Assembly (NCBI GenBank): GCA_947501105.1
Contig: CANMUP010000005.1
Span: forward strand, 310,001-374,000
Source of the DNA: an uncultured Flaviramulus sp.
GTDB lineage: Bacteria > Bacteroidota > Bacteroidia > Flavobacteriales > Flavobacteriaceae
Direction of reading: 5' to 3'
DNA length: 64,000 nt
Part shown: piece after piece, positions 43,824 through 51,804 of the stretch
Layout: every line of letters begins with the position of its first letter
Position numbering within the stretch: the stretch's first letter is position 1
Position numbers and translations under genes: made by a program
The notes under the pieces: generated by a model
The model's database searches: none
The model's input: the letters and a program-made list of their open reading frames with translations, nothing else
What the model was told of the DNA's origin: nothing

Positions 43824-44524
43824 TATTCAAAAAACTCAGCTTCAAAAAGTGCTTTAAAATGTTTTAGTAATTTTTCTTTTACTTCTTCCATAGACACTTC
43901 TTTCACACCAAGTTCTACATTTAAAGAGGTTACTGCTTTCCCACGGATACCACAAGGTATCATAAGGTCGAAATAACCCAAGTTAGCATTTACATTTAAT
44001 GCAAAACCATGCATAGTTACCCAGCGGCTTGCACGCACTCCCATAGCACAAATTTTACGCGCAAATGGTGTACCAACATCTAACCAAACACCTGTTTCTC
44101 CTTTGCTACGCTCTGCCTTTAAACCGTATTCGGCAAGCGTTAAAATTATCATTTCTTCAAGAAAACGGAGGTATTTATGTATGTCGGTAAAAAAGTTTTC
44201 TAAGTCTAAAATAGGATAACCAACCACTTGCCCTGGGCCATGATATGTTATATCTCCACCTCTATTTACTTTATAGAAGGTTGCATTTTTTTCTTTTAAT
44301 TGCTCTTCTGTAACAAGCAAATTAGAAAAATCACCACTTTTACCTAATGTATAAACATGCGGATGCTCAACAAACAAGAAATGATTTTTGGTTTTTAAAC
44401 CTGCATCTTCTCTCCTATTTTTAATTTTAGTATCTACAATATCCTTAAACAATTGTTCTTGATAATCCCAAGTTTGTTTGTAATCTTTAAGTCCTAAATC
44501 TTGAATTTCAATGCTTTTATTCAT
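43823..44524 (-). CDS. lipB: Octanoyl-[acyl-carrier-protein]:protein transferase LipB
   Basis: LipB moves octanoyl groups from ACP to lipoyl domains in the cytosol, the first step of lipoate synthesis. The chain has the standard order: E-H-P-H-V-Y-T-L-G-K, then G-G-D-I-T-Y-H-G-P-G-Q near 90, the catalytic Lys in A-R-K-I-C near 150, and the catalytic Cys in I-P-C-G-I near 185. An alternative ATG four codons upstream (44536) lies inside the end of the lipoprotein gene. LipA was not seen in the window. Confidence 0.93.
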   Translation of the reverse strand: MNKSIEIQDLGLKDYKQTWDYQEQLFKDIVDTKIKNRREDAGLKTKNHFLFVEHPHVYTLGKSGDFSNLLVTEEQLKEKNATFYKVNRGGDITYHGPGQVVGYPILDLENFFTDIHKYLRFLEEMIILTLAEYGLKAERSKGETGVWLDVGTPFARKICAMGVRASRWVTMHGFALNVNANLGYFDLMIPCGIRGKAVTSLNVELGVKEVSMEEVKEKLLKHFKALFEAEFFE

Positions 44525-45320
44525 TTTCAAATTCAATATTAATATCCAATAATTTTGGATTACTTAAAAAGTCAATCCAACTATATTTATATGTAACCGT
44601 TTTTTTATCTGAAGATAATTGGGCATTTTCAATAGAAGTAGATTTTATTTTCTTAGAAAATGTATATTCAACTATATAAAATGAGTTTTCAAAATAATCT
44701 AAAAACTGTTTGTCTTCTTCACTATTCTCATCTAATTTAAAAGCTTTAGCTTCTTCTTCAGAAACAGTAGTAACTCTTGAAAAACCATTATCAGTAAAGT
44801 TATAGCCAACATCGTTCTTATCATTAGCCATAAATTTTCCTAATGGAGAACCTTCCTTCATTGCATCTACTTGACCATTTTGCGAATTAAGGGTTTTTGC
44901 CTTTTCTATTCTTTTTTGAATATCTTTTAAATCCTCTATCGTATTAAAATTAAGTCCTATGCCAAAATCGAAAACGTTATTTGCTTCATCCATCTTCATT
45001 TTCATATACATATCTTTAACTGCTTCTAAAGCAAGGCGCTTATCTTCTGGCAGAGCAGAAACACTATCTTTATAGGTTTCCATAATTTCGCTAAAAACCA
45101 TAAGTGTATCAACAACTTCGCTTGCTTTTTTTTCGTCTGAGCTAGTAGAATCGTCGCCTTCTGAAAAAGCCCCTTTCATTTGAGACATAACCGAAGCCAT
45201 ATCATAGCTTATCAAAAAATCGCCAGATCCATCTTCGTTAAATACTATAGATTCTTTTACAGTACAACTAGAAAAACTAATTATAATAACAGCTAAAAGT
45301 AAGGTGTAAATTCTATGCAT
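44517..45320 (-). CDS. Lipoprotein of unknown function, upstream of lipB
   Basis: The start at 45320 is supported by a lipobox (F-S-S-C, Cys19) and by a TATCTTTG promoter box ending at 45342 on the minus strand, which would place the transcript start downstream of the ATG at 45344. The mature part is acidic, with an opening I-V-F-N-E-D-G-S-G-D-F and a long helical middle. No known family. The last eight bases overlap lipB. Confidence 0.7.
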   Translation of the reverse strand: MHRIYTLLLAVIIISFSSCTVKESIVFNEDGSGDFLISYDMASVMSQMKGAFSEGDDSTSSDEKKASEVVDTLMVFSEIMETYKDSVSALPEDKRLALEAVKDMYMKMKMDEANNVFDFGIGLNFNTIEDLKDIQKRIEKAKTLNSQNGQVDAMKEGSPLGKFMANDKNDVGYNFTDNGFSRVTTVSEEEAKAFKLDENSEEDKQFLDYFENSFYIVEYTFSKKIKSTSIENAQLSSDKKTVTYKYSWIDFLSNPKLLDINIEFENE

Positions 45321-45341
45321 AATATGTGTTAAATTAGAATG

Positions 45342-45349
45342 CAAAGATA
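45342..45349 (-). promoter_or_regulatory. -7 promoter box of the lipoprotein-lipB operon
   Basis: TATCTTTG on the minus strand matches TAnnTTTG. It sits about 20 bases before the ATG at 45320 and decides the start of the downstream gene. Confidence 0.55.
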
Positions 45350-45393
45350 CTACTTTATAAGGTAGAAAACGTGTTTAGAAATGTAGTTTAAAG

Positions 45394-45552
45394 TTACCTG
45401 TTTGGGTTATTAATAATAACCAAGGCAGCAATAACCCCAGGCACCCAGCCACAAAGCCATAATAAAAAAGTGATTAAAATAGAGCCGCAACCTTTATCTA
45501 AAACAGCTAAGGGCGGACAAATAATAGACAGTAAAACTCTCCAGAAACTCAT
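45394..45552 (-). CDS. YqaE/Pmp3 family small membrane protein
   Basis: 52 residues, two membrane helices joined by a short loop. The family marks are plain: I-C-P-P-L-A-V near 11-17, the G-C-G dipeptide region, and L-C-G-W-V-P-G-V-I-A-A near 33-43. In yeast and plants Pmp3 affects membrane potential and salt tolerance, and bacterial copies are usually linked to stress. It is a single gene on the minus strand, 42 bases beyond the promoter of the lipB operon. Confidence 0.88.
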   Translation of the reverse strand: MSFWRVLLSIICPPLAVLDKGCGSILITFLLWLCGWVPGVIAALVIINNPNR

Positions 45553-45633
45553 GTTGATTTTTAATTTAAATGTTTATTGATTGATGATGTACTTGTTTGA
45601 CGTCATTAAACTTATTTTGTTACATATTATTTT

Positions 45634-45725
45634 GCGTTAGGGATTGAAGCGGCATCCTTTTTTGAGGTACAAAAAAAAGATATAGCGGAAAGCCCGACCC
45701 CGAACCCTTTTTCGGGGTAACGCCC
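45634..45725 (+). ncRNA. Structured RNA candidate upstream of lysS (possibly Flavo-1)
   Basis: Closed by GCGTTA (45634-45639) pairing with TAACGC (45718-45723). Inside are a GGAT/ATCC hairpin (from 45641) and an ACCCCG/CGGGGT hairpin (45697-45718), with an unpaired GATATAGCGGAAAGCCC stretch between. This shape, together with a GC level far above the surroundings, suggests a conserved RNA. From memory it resembles the Flavo-1 family of flavobacteria; unverified. It lies 73 bases before lysS, upstream of the lysS promoter box, so it is probably a separate transcript. Confidence 0.5.
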
Positions 45726-45758
45726 AAAAATTTAGTTTTAAAAGATAGCTTTTAATAG

Positions 45759-45766
45759 TATCTTTG
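45759..45766 (+). promoter_or_regulatory. -7 promoter box of lysS
   Basis: TATCTTTG matches TAnnTTTG and leaves a leader of about 27 bases before the lysS ATG. Confidence 0.6.
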
Positions 45767-45797
45767 CGCATTAAAATTTACACTCAGTATTTAGAAT

Positions 45798-47489
45798 ATG
45801 TCGCAATTATCAGAGCAAGAATTAGTAAGAAGAGAAAAGTTAGCGAAACTACGCGAATTAGGTATTAACCCATATCCTGCAGATTTATACCCTGTAAGCC
45901 ATACCTCGAAACAGGTGAAAGAGCAGTTTGAAGAAGGCAAAAAAGTGATTATTGCTGGAAGATTAATGCTAATAAAAGTGCAAGGAAAAGCGAGTTTTGC
46001 TCAATTACAAGATGCTGAAGGCAAAATACAAGTGTATTTTAATCGTGATGAAATTTGTACTGGCGATGATAAAACTAAATACAATGAGGTTTTTAAAAAG
46101 CTTTTAGATTTTGGTGATTTTGTTGGTATTGAAGGTGAATTGTTCACCACTAAAGTTGGCGAAAAATCTGTTCGTGTAAAAGATTTTAAACTGCTTAGCA
46201 AAACTTTAAAACCGCTTCCGTTACCAAAAGAAAAAGACGGTAAGGTATACGATGCGTTTACCGATCCTGAACAACGATATAGACAGCGTTATGCAGATTT
46301 GGTTGTAAACCCACACGTAAAAGAGGTGTTTGTAAAACGTACTAAGTTGTTTAATGCGATGCGTCAATTTTTTAATGATGCTGGGTATTTCGAGGTTGAA
46401 ACTCCTGTTTTACAACCTATACCTGGTGGCGCCGCTGCCCGTCCGTTTGTAACGCATCACAATGCTTTGGATGTACCTTTATATATGCGAATTGCTAATG
46501 AATTATACTTAAAGCGTTTGATTGTTGGTGGTTTTGATGGTGTTTACGAGTTTTCTAAAAACTTTAGAAACGAGGGAATGGACAGAACTCACAATCCTGA
46601 GTTTACTGCTATGGAAATTTATGTGGCCTACAAAGATTACAATTGGATGATGGATTTCTGTGAGCGTTTATTGGAGTATAGTGCTATTGCAGTTAACGGC
46701 ACTACAAAGGCCACTTTTGGTGAGCACGAAATAGATTTTAAAGCGCCTTATGCCAGAGTTACTATGGCAGACTCCATAAAACATTTTACAGGTTTTGATA
46801 TTACAGGTAAAAGTGAAGACGAAATACGACAAGCTGCTAAAGGTTTAGGTGTTGAAGTTGATGATACTATGGGTAAGGGTAAACTTATAGATGAGATTTT
46901 TGGCGAAAAATGCGAGGGCAATTATATACAACCTACTTACATTACAGATTACCCGAAAGAAATGAGTCCGTTGTGTAAGGAACATCGTGATAATCCTGAA
47001 TTAACAGAGCGTTTTGAATTGATGGTTTGTGGTAAAGAAATTGCCAATGCTTATTCTGAATTGAACGATCCTATTGACCAGCGGGAGCGTTTTGAGCATC
47101 AGCTTAAATTAGCTGCAAAAGGTGACGATGAAGCTACCGAGTTTATAGATCATGATTTTTTACGTGCTTTAGAATACGGTATGCCTCCAACTTCTGGGAT
47201 GGGAATTGGTATGGATAGATTGATTATGTTTTTAACCAATAACCAATCCATACAAGAAGTTTTATTCTTCCCTCAAATGAGACCAGAGAAAAAAGCTGTA
47301 GCTGTTAGCGATGAAGCAAAAGCTGTTTTAGAAGTTTTGAAAAAAGCTAAAAAACTAGAATTAAACGATTTAAAAGTACAATCTGGTTTATCAAATAAAA
47401 AATGGGATAAAACCATTAAAGAATTAACTAAAAACAATTTTGCTAAAGTTGAAAAAACTGATGACGGATTGTTTGTAGAAACAATATAA
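45798..47489 (+). CDS. lysS: Lysine-tRNA ligase
   Basis: Class II aminoacyl-tRNA synthetase that charges tRNA-Lys in the cytosol. Anticodon-binding OB fold at about 45-150; motif 2 F-R-N-E-G-M-D near 256; motif 3 G-M-G-I-G-M-D-R near 470. At 563 residues it has a 60-residue C-terminal extension beyond the usual end after motif 3, helical and lysine-rich (L-K-K-A-K-K-L, then W-D-K-T-I-K-E-L). All catalytic motifs are intact. It is followed by a strong terminator. Confidence 0.96.
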   Translation: MSQLSEQELVRREKLAKLRELGINPYPADLYPVSHTSKQVKEQFEEGKKVIIAGRLMLIKVQGKASFAQLQDAEGKIQVYFNRDEICTGDDKTKYNEVFKKLLDFGDFVGIEGELFTTKVGEKSVRVKDFKLLSKTLKPLPLPKEKDGKVYDAFTDPEQRYRQRYADLVVNPHVKEVFVKRTKLFNAMRQFFNDAGYFEVETPVLQPIPGGAAARPFVTHHNALDVPLYMRIANELYLKRLIVGGFDGVYEFSKNFRNEGMDRTHNPEFTAMEIYVAYKDYNWMMDFCERLLEYSAIAVNGTTKATFGEHEIDFKAPYARVTMADSIKHFTGFDITGKSEDEIRQAAKGLGVEVDDTMGKGKLIDEIFGEKCEGNYIQPTYITDYPKEMSPLCKEHRDNPELTERFELMVCGKEIANAYSELNDPIDQRERFEHQLKLAAKGDDEATEFIDHDFLRALEYGMPPTSGMGIGMDRLIMFLTNNQSIQEVLFFPQMRPEKKAVAVSDEAKAVLEVLKKAKKLELNDLKVQSGLSNKKWDKTIKELTKNNFAKVEKTDDGLFVETI

Positions 47490-47520
47490 CTACAAAACAT
47501 ACAATTACTAGTAAAACTAA

Positions 47521-47550
47521 AGCCAGTAGTGAAATTTCACTACTGGCTTT
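47521..47550 (+). terminator. lysS terminator
   Basis: AGCCAGTAGTGAAA/TTTCACTACTGGCT form a perfect 28-base palindrome (47521-47548) followed by TTTTAA, 31 bases after the lysS stop. A TAACTAACAACTAACTAACC stretch follows at 47551-47570. Confidence 0.85.
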
Positions 47551-47660
47551 TAACTAACAACTAACTAACCAACAAACTTATTTTATGAATACTACGCTTG
47601 TAGTATCACAAACTAAACTCTATACAAATAGACGTTTTTTAGTTGAATTTATTATGTGCA

Positions 47661-47771
47661 TTTAGAAATGTTTAACGCTTATAATTACAGCTTTATGCTT
47701 TCTTTAAGAAATAAGAATTGACTTGTTAAATTTTTAAGACATTTAAGGATGTATCTTTTTTATTTAAGTAT
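47661..47771. repeat. 111-bp direct repeat, copy A
   Basis: Matches 48291-48401 at about 96 of 111 positions by eye and in the same orientation. The right end corresponds to the 3' end of the hydrolase gene in copy B; here the same codons are broken by a stop. The 335 bases between lysS and the next gene otherwise hold only the lysS terminator and a second hairpin. Confidence 0.75.
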
Positions 47772-47811
47772 AAAAAAAGGAATCACAGTTATTGTGATCC
47801 CTTTTTTTTTA
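47772..47811. terminator. Bidirectional terminator between lysS and the repeat protein gene
   Basis: GGAATCACA and TGTGATCCC pair with one mismatch, flanked by an A-run on one side and a long T-run on the other (47772-47811), so it can end transcripts from both directions. It lies 14 bases beyond the stop of the minus-strand gene. Confidence 0.75.
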
Positions 47812-47824
47812 ATCTAATGCTTTT

Positions 47825-48220
47825 TTACGAGTTACACATTCCTGTGTATGGATTAAAGCTTGCTGGTAAATACTTTTTAGTATCAAAACCAATTGCTACT
47901 TCTTCTTCTAATTCAATAAGTTCGATTTTACTCCAATCTAAATCATCCATCCCTTTTAAAGGGTTAAAACCCGCTGGTAAATAATCTTTAGTATCAAAGC
48001 AAATTTCTACTTCTTCTTCTAATTCAATTAATTCAATAGCGTTCCAATCAACATCAGTTGAATCTCCATCAAAATTATCAGTAAAAAGAGAAGCTCTTAA
48101 AGTGTTTTCTTCTAAAGTTAGGTATTCGCACTCAGACATATTATTATCTAAGTTTTCGTTTGTTTCTGTTGTTGGGCTTACCGCAAACAACGTGCTAAAA
48201 ATAAAGGCTAATTTGATCAT
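47825..48220 (-). CDS. Small secreted protein with two 37-residue repeats
   Basis: From the ATG at 48220, 131 residues with a short signal-like segment (I-K-L-A-F-I-F-S-T-L-F-A-V). An ATG at 48253 would add 11 residues. The C-terminal half is two near-identical repeats of 37 residues (D-W-x-x-I-E-L-I-E-L-E-E-E-V, then F-D-T-K and Y-L-P-A, then F-N-P). Similar acidic repeats occur in other flavobacterial proteins, but no function is known to me. The gene lies between two 111-bp direct repeats and has its own terminator. Confidence 0.65.
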   Translation of the reverse strand: MIKLAFIFSTLFAVSPTTETNENLDNNMSECEYLTLEENTLRASLFTDNFDGDSTDVDWNAIELIELEEEVEICFDTKDYLPAGFNPLKGMDDLDWSKIELIELEEEVAIGFDTKKYLPASFNPYTGMCNS

Positions 48221-48290
48221 GTTTATTATTGTTTTGTTGATTTGTTTATACACAGCAATTGACGTGCCTAGAAACAGAATGTTACATTAA

Positions 48291-48401
48291 TTTAGAAATG
48301 TTTAACACTAACCTTCAGTACTTTATGTTTTATTTAAGAAATAGGAATTGACTTGTTAAATTTTTAAGATATTTAAGGAAGTATCTTTTTTATTTGAGTA
48401 T
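48291..48401. repeat. 111-bp direct repeat, copy B
   Basis: Upstream of the small repeat-protein gene. Its first 29 bases from the right, read on the minus strand, encode the last residues of the hydrolase (I-K-K-I-L-P-stop), and the rest is the hydrolase downstream region. See copy A at 47661-47771. Confidence 0.75.
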
Positions 48402-49197
48402 GATATAATTCATAATTTATAAGATTACCATGGCCTCCATTTTCAATAGATATGAAAGTAGTTAAAGTTTTTGGAGATGCTTCAAATAGTTTTTTAGCTG
48501 AGGCAAAAGGCACTACCGAATCATCGGTTCCATGAAACATAGTAATAGAGCAATTTACTTGTTTTATATATTGATTTGTTGGCAATTTATATTTTAGTAA
48601 TGTCTCAACAGGAAACATAGGAAATCTAGATTTAGCCACATCGATAATGCTATAATAAGGGGTTTCTAAAATAAGTTGTTTAGGCTTGTTTTTTGACGCC
48701 AAATAAGTTGCCACTCCTGTTCCTAACGATCTTCCGTAAAGGGTAATGTTGGCTTCGTTATAATGTTCTTTTAAATAATTATAACAAAATTGTCCATCGT
48801 TATAAAGTGCTTTTTCACTTAACTTCCCTGTACTTTTTCCGTAGGTTCTGTAATCCATTATTAAAACATCGTATTGCTTTTCAACAAAGTATTCAGCTAC
48901 AAATCCCCAGCGCGATAAATCGCCTGCATTTCCATGAAAATACAATATAACTCCTTTGGGGTTTTCTACTTTAAAATGAATGGCATTTATAACTGCATCA
49001 TCTTCAGTTTTTAAAAATAACTCATCAAAAGGTTGAGAAAATTCATAGGCAAAATCCTGCTCCAAAACTGTTGGTAGAAACAGTATTTTTTCTTGTAAAA
49101 AATATAATAAAGAGCCAACCATAATATAGATGCTTAATAAAATTAAAGCAAACTTTTTAAGCTTTCGTTTTAGTAGGTTTTGACGTGTGTTTAACAT
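48373..49197 (-). CDS. Alpha/beta hydrolase, BEM46-like (first of tandem pair)
   Basis: 274 residues: one N-terminal membrane helix (about 15-34), then an alpha/beta hydrolase with Y-F-H-G-N-A-G near 90, nucleophile elbow Y-G-R-S-L-G-T-G near 150, H-G-T-D-D near 225 and the final His in G-G-H-G. This is the ABHD13/BEM46-type group, membrane-anchored serine hydrolases of unknown substrate. It overlaps its upstream paralogue by 41 bases. Its 3' end is duplicated in the repeat at 47661. Confidence 0.85.
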   Translation of the reverse strand: MLNTRQNLLKRKLKKFALILLSIYIMVGSLLYFLQEKILFLPTVLEQDFAYEFSQPFDELFLKTEDDAVINAIHFKVENPKGVILYFHGNAGDLSRWGFVAEYFVEKQYDVLIMDYRTYGKSTGKLSEKALYNDGQFCYNYLKEHYNEANITLYGRSLGTGVATYLASKNKPKQLILETPYYSIIDVAKSRFPMFPVETLLKYKLPTNQYIKQVNCSITMFHGTDDSVVPFASAKKLFEASPKTLTTFISIENGGHGNLINYELYHTQIKKILP

Positions 49198-50035
49198 GAA
49201 TACTCGTAGTTGATAAATCGATGTCGTGTGGTTTTCTATTAAGGATATCGTGAATCATTTTATGATAAGATTCAAAGTTATTTAAATTTTTATGACCGCC
49301 ACCAATAACCGAATGTAACTTAGTTAGTTTTGGGTTTACTTGAGATAGTTTAACACTGGTTTTATACGGAATCAAATTATCGTTTGTACCATGAATGATA
49401 TGAATAGGACATTTTACATATTTTAGCCATTTATAAGTTGGTAACGGATATTTTAACAAAACACTTAACGGCATAAAAGGTGCGTAGCGAGCTGTAACTT
49501 TAGTTAAGCTGTAATATGGCGCATCCAAAATGAGCATTTTTGGGTTATTCATTGAAGCTAATTTAGCTGCAAAACCTGAACCTAAAGAACGACCGTAAAG
49601 TATAATTCTGTCTTCGGTGGTACGTTCTTTTATTTTATTATATACTTCTTGCAAATCTCGCTTAATGGCTTTTTGTGAACGTCTACCTGTGCTTTTTCCA
49701 AAACCGCGATAATCTACCATTAACACATTGTAATTATGCCGCGTAAAATCAACTGCAAATTTACCCCAACCTTTTATGCTTTTAGAGTTTCCTTTTAGAT
49801 ATAGTACAATACCTTTAGATTCACCTTTAGGTTTAAAAAGAATACCATTAATAACTGCACCATCTCTGGTTTCTAAATTATGCTCTTCTATATCTTGATT
49901 TTCATAATTAAACTGAAAATCTTTTGGTAGTTTTTCTGGTTTAAACAGCATATAATCTTGTAAGTAATACAATGCAATGCTTATTGCTATATATATTATT
50001 GCAATAGTTATAAGTGTAGATAACCAGTATACCAT
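49157..50035 (-). CDS. Alpha/beta hydrolase, BEM46-like (second of tandem pair)
   Basis: 292 residues with one N-terminal membrane helix (about 5-27) and the same domain as its neighbour: Y-L-K-G-N near 85, Y-G-R-S-L-G-S-G near 150, H-G-T-N-D near 224 and G-G-H-K near 250. The C-terminus is basic. The two genes are clear tandem paralogues and probably work as a pair or on similar substrates. The H-G-N of the neighbour is K-G-N here, so activity may differ. Confidence 0.85.
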   Translation of the reverse strand: MVYWLSTLITIAIIYIAISIALYYLQDYMLFKPEKLPKDFQFNYENQDIEEHNLETRDGAVINGILFKPKGESKGIVLYLKGNSKSIKGWGKFAVDFTRHNYNVLMVDYRGFGKSTGRRSQKAIKRDLQEVYNKIKERTTEDRIILYGRSLGSGFAAKLASMNNPKMLILDAPYYSLTKVTARYAPFMPLSVLLKYPLPTYKWLKYVKCPIHIIHGTNDNLIPYKTSVKLSQVNPKLTKLHSVIGGGHKNLNNFESYHKMIHDILNRKPHDIDLSTTSIHVKHTSKPTKTKA

Positions 50036-50071
50036 TTAAATTGTTTTTACTAAATATATAAAATATAAACT

Positions 50072-50105
50072 AAAAAGGCTTTAGTAACCTACTAAAGCCT
50101 TTTTT
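50072..50105 (-). terminator. Terminator after the M49-like peptidase gene
   Basis: AGGCTTTAGTA (50076-50086) and TACTAAAGCCT (50090-50100) form an eleven-pair stem with a three-base loop, with A-run and T-run on the two sides. It lies 17 bases beyond the stop of the minus-strand peptidase gene. Confidence 0.8.
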
Positions 50106-50121
50106 AGAATACGATACTATT

Positions 50122-51762
50122 TTATATACCCAAAGCTTCTACGCCTTGTTCGAAAATTACATCAACAGGAATATTAGCAGAACTTAATCGATCTAAGTCT
50201 GATTGTAATTCATTTGAAATAATTCCTTTTTCTTTTACCAAACCTGCAACACCATCATAATCACCATTTCCTTGAAGCGTTAGTATTAAGCTCGACAAAT
50301 CTTTCATAGCTACAATCATATTATCATAATTCACTTTATAAATTCCGTCTTCATTTCTACTAAACGCTCCTTTTTCTTTAAAGAAATTAAAACGAATCAT
50401 ATTAGCTTTTCCATGAGCGCTAGAGGCTCCAAAACGCACGGAACGAAAAATACTAGCCATAAACGTGGTCATGTAATCTTTCATATCACCATCAATTTCT
50501 CCTTTGCTATGCAGTTGTTGTACCATATATAATCCTAACACATCGGCTTTACCTTCTTCTAAAGCGCTTGAATGTTCTTTAAGCGAAGTACGCACTGTCC
50601 CCTTACCATTTATAGTGTTTTTAATTCCTAAACCATGAGCCACTTCATGAAACATCGTGTTTGCAAAAAAAGCATCAAATGTGATATGTTTACGTTGCGT
50701 TTCATCAATTAAAACTTCTGATATTGGCACTAATATTTTATCAAACTTTGCCTGCATTGCATTCTTAAGCTGTAACCTTCTTGTGCCTTTTTCTAATTGT
50801 ACTTCTTCATCATTTGGTAAGTTAATGGCTATTGTTTTACTTCCTGAATTACAATCACCTGCATAATACACAACATCGTATGCATTTAAATCACTATCTG
50901 TTCCTGGAGTTTCTTTTTTATAAGCTTCTTCTACTGGCAATCCTGTTTGTAACTCTGGCAAAAAACTAGCAAAGCGGGCTAATTTAGCACTCCATTCCTG
51001 ATCTTTAATAAGCACATAGCCTTCATGCGACGCTTTATTTCCAAACATTTGGTCTTCGTAAGTTTCAATTGGACCAATTACTATATCTAAAGTGTTTGTT
51101 TTCATATCCATCCAAGCTAAATCGCTAGGTTGATAGTTATCATCCAACATGGCTTGGGCTCTTAATTCTAAATACTTTTTAAGACCAGCATCTTCAGCCA
51201 GTTTTGAAGATTCAAGTAGTAAATCTGAAACAACTTTAACTTCTTTTTCAAATTGTTTATGGTAGGGAATTGAATATAACTTACCATTTTCATCACGTCT
51301 AACAAAATTGTAAATGCTCGATTTGTTTTCTATATCTGCAACTTCAAATTCTTCTTTTGTCATATCCTTTGGATAATAATTTGCTCCTAAAGGTTTAGCT
51401 CCCACACCTTCAACAAAAGGCGCATTGCCATCTAATCTATCCCATGGGCCATAATTAATTTTCACAAAAGTTTTAGTGTCGGTATCAGAAACTGAATTTA
51501 ATAATTCTGCCTTATCTCCATAAGACTCGTACCAAAACAAATCATTCATCCTATCCGCTGCTTTAATTAAAATAGGAATCATCTTGCGCTCATTTTCGGT
51601 AAGTTTACTAAGATCTGATGTTAGTTTTACACTAACATATTTACTTAAGTTTTTTTGCATTTTAGTTTGTGAGATTTCTTTGTTTTGAGTTTCCTCCTTT
51701 TTTTCTTGTTTACAAGAAAAAGTAAACACAGTTACTATTAGTAACACAATTATTTTTTTCAT
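50122..51762 (-). CDS. M49-like (dipeptidyl peptidase III-like) zinc peptidase lipoprotein
   Basis: 546 residues with lipobox F-S-C (Cys17), so exported. The zinc site is H-E-V-A-H (372-376) with the third ligand Glu in E-E-G-K-A-D near 403. The I-E-T-Y-E-D motif near 232-237 is typical of the M49 family. Most M49 enzymes carry the longer H-E-x-x-G-H motif; a pentapeptide variant like this one is reported from Caldithrix. It probably cleaves dipeptides from peptides in the periplasm. Shorter than the usual 670-700 residues. Confidence 0.72.
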   Translation of the reverse strand: MKKIIVLLIVTVFTFSCKQEKKEETQNKEISQTKMQKNLSKYVSVKLTSDLSKLTENERKMIPILIKAADRMNDLFWYESYGDKAELLNSVSDTDTKTFVKINYGPWDRLDGNAPFVEGVGAKPLGANYYPKDMTKEEFEVADIENKSSIYNFVRRDENGKLYSIPYHKQFEKEVKVVSDLLLESSKLAEDAGLKKYLELRAQAMLDDNYQPSDLAWMDMKTNTLDIVIGPIETYEDQMFGNKASHEGYVLIKDQEWSAKLARFASFLPELQTGLPVEEAYKKETPGTDSDLNAYDVVYYAGDCNSGSKTIAINLPNDEEVQLEKGTRRLQLKNAMQAKFDKILVPISEVLIDETQRKHITFDAFFANTMFHEVAHGLGIKNTINGKGTVRTSLKEHSSALEEGKADVLGLYMVQQLHSKGEIDGDMKDYMTTFMASIFRSVRFGASSAHGKANMIRFNFFKEKGAFSRNEDGIYKVNYDNMIVAMKDLSSLILTLQGNGDYDGVAGLVKEKGIISNELQSDLDRLSSANIPVDVIFEQGVEALGI

Positions 51763-51804
51763 TAGTAGATAATTTTATCAATTGTCTCAAAGTTAGCCAA
51801 ATTT

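Noticed and set aside
45321-45344. Upstream ATG at 45344 for the lipoprotein before lipB
   Set aside because: A -7 box at 45342-45349 overlaps it, so it lies before the likely transcript start.
47585-47665. Possible 26-residue peptide frame beginning ATGAATACTACG
   Set aside because: Too short, no signal or family, and it lies between terminators within the repeat-bearing gap; codon pattern not convincing.
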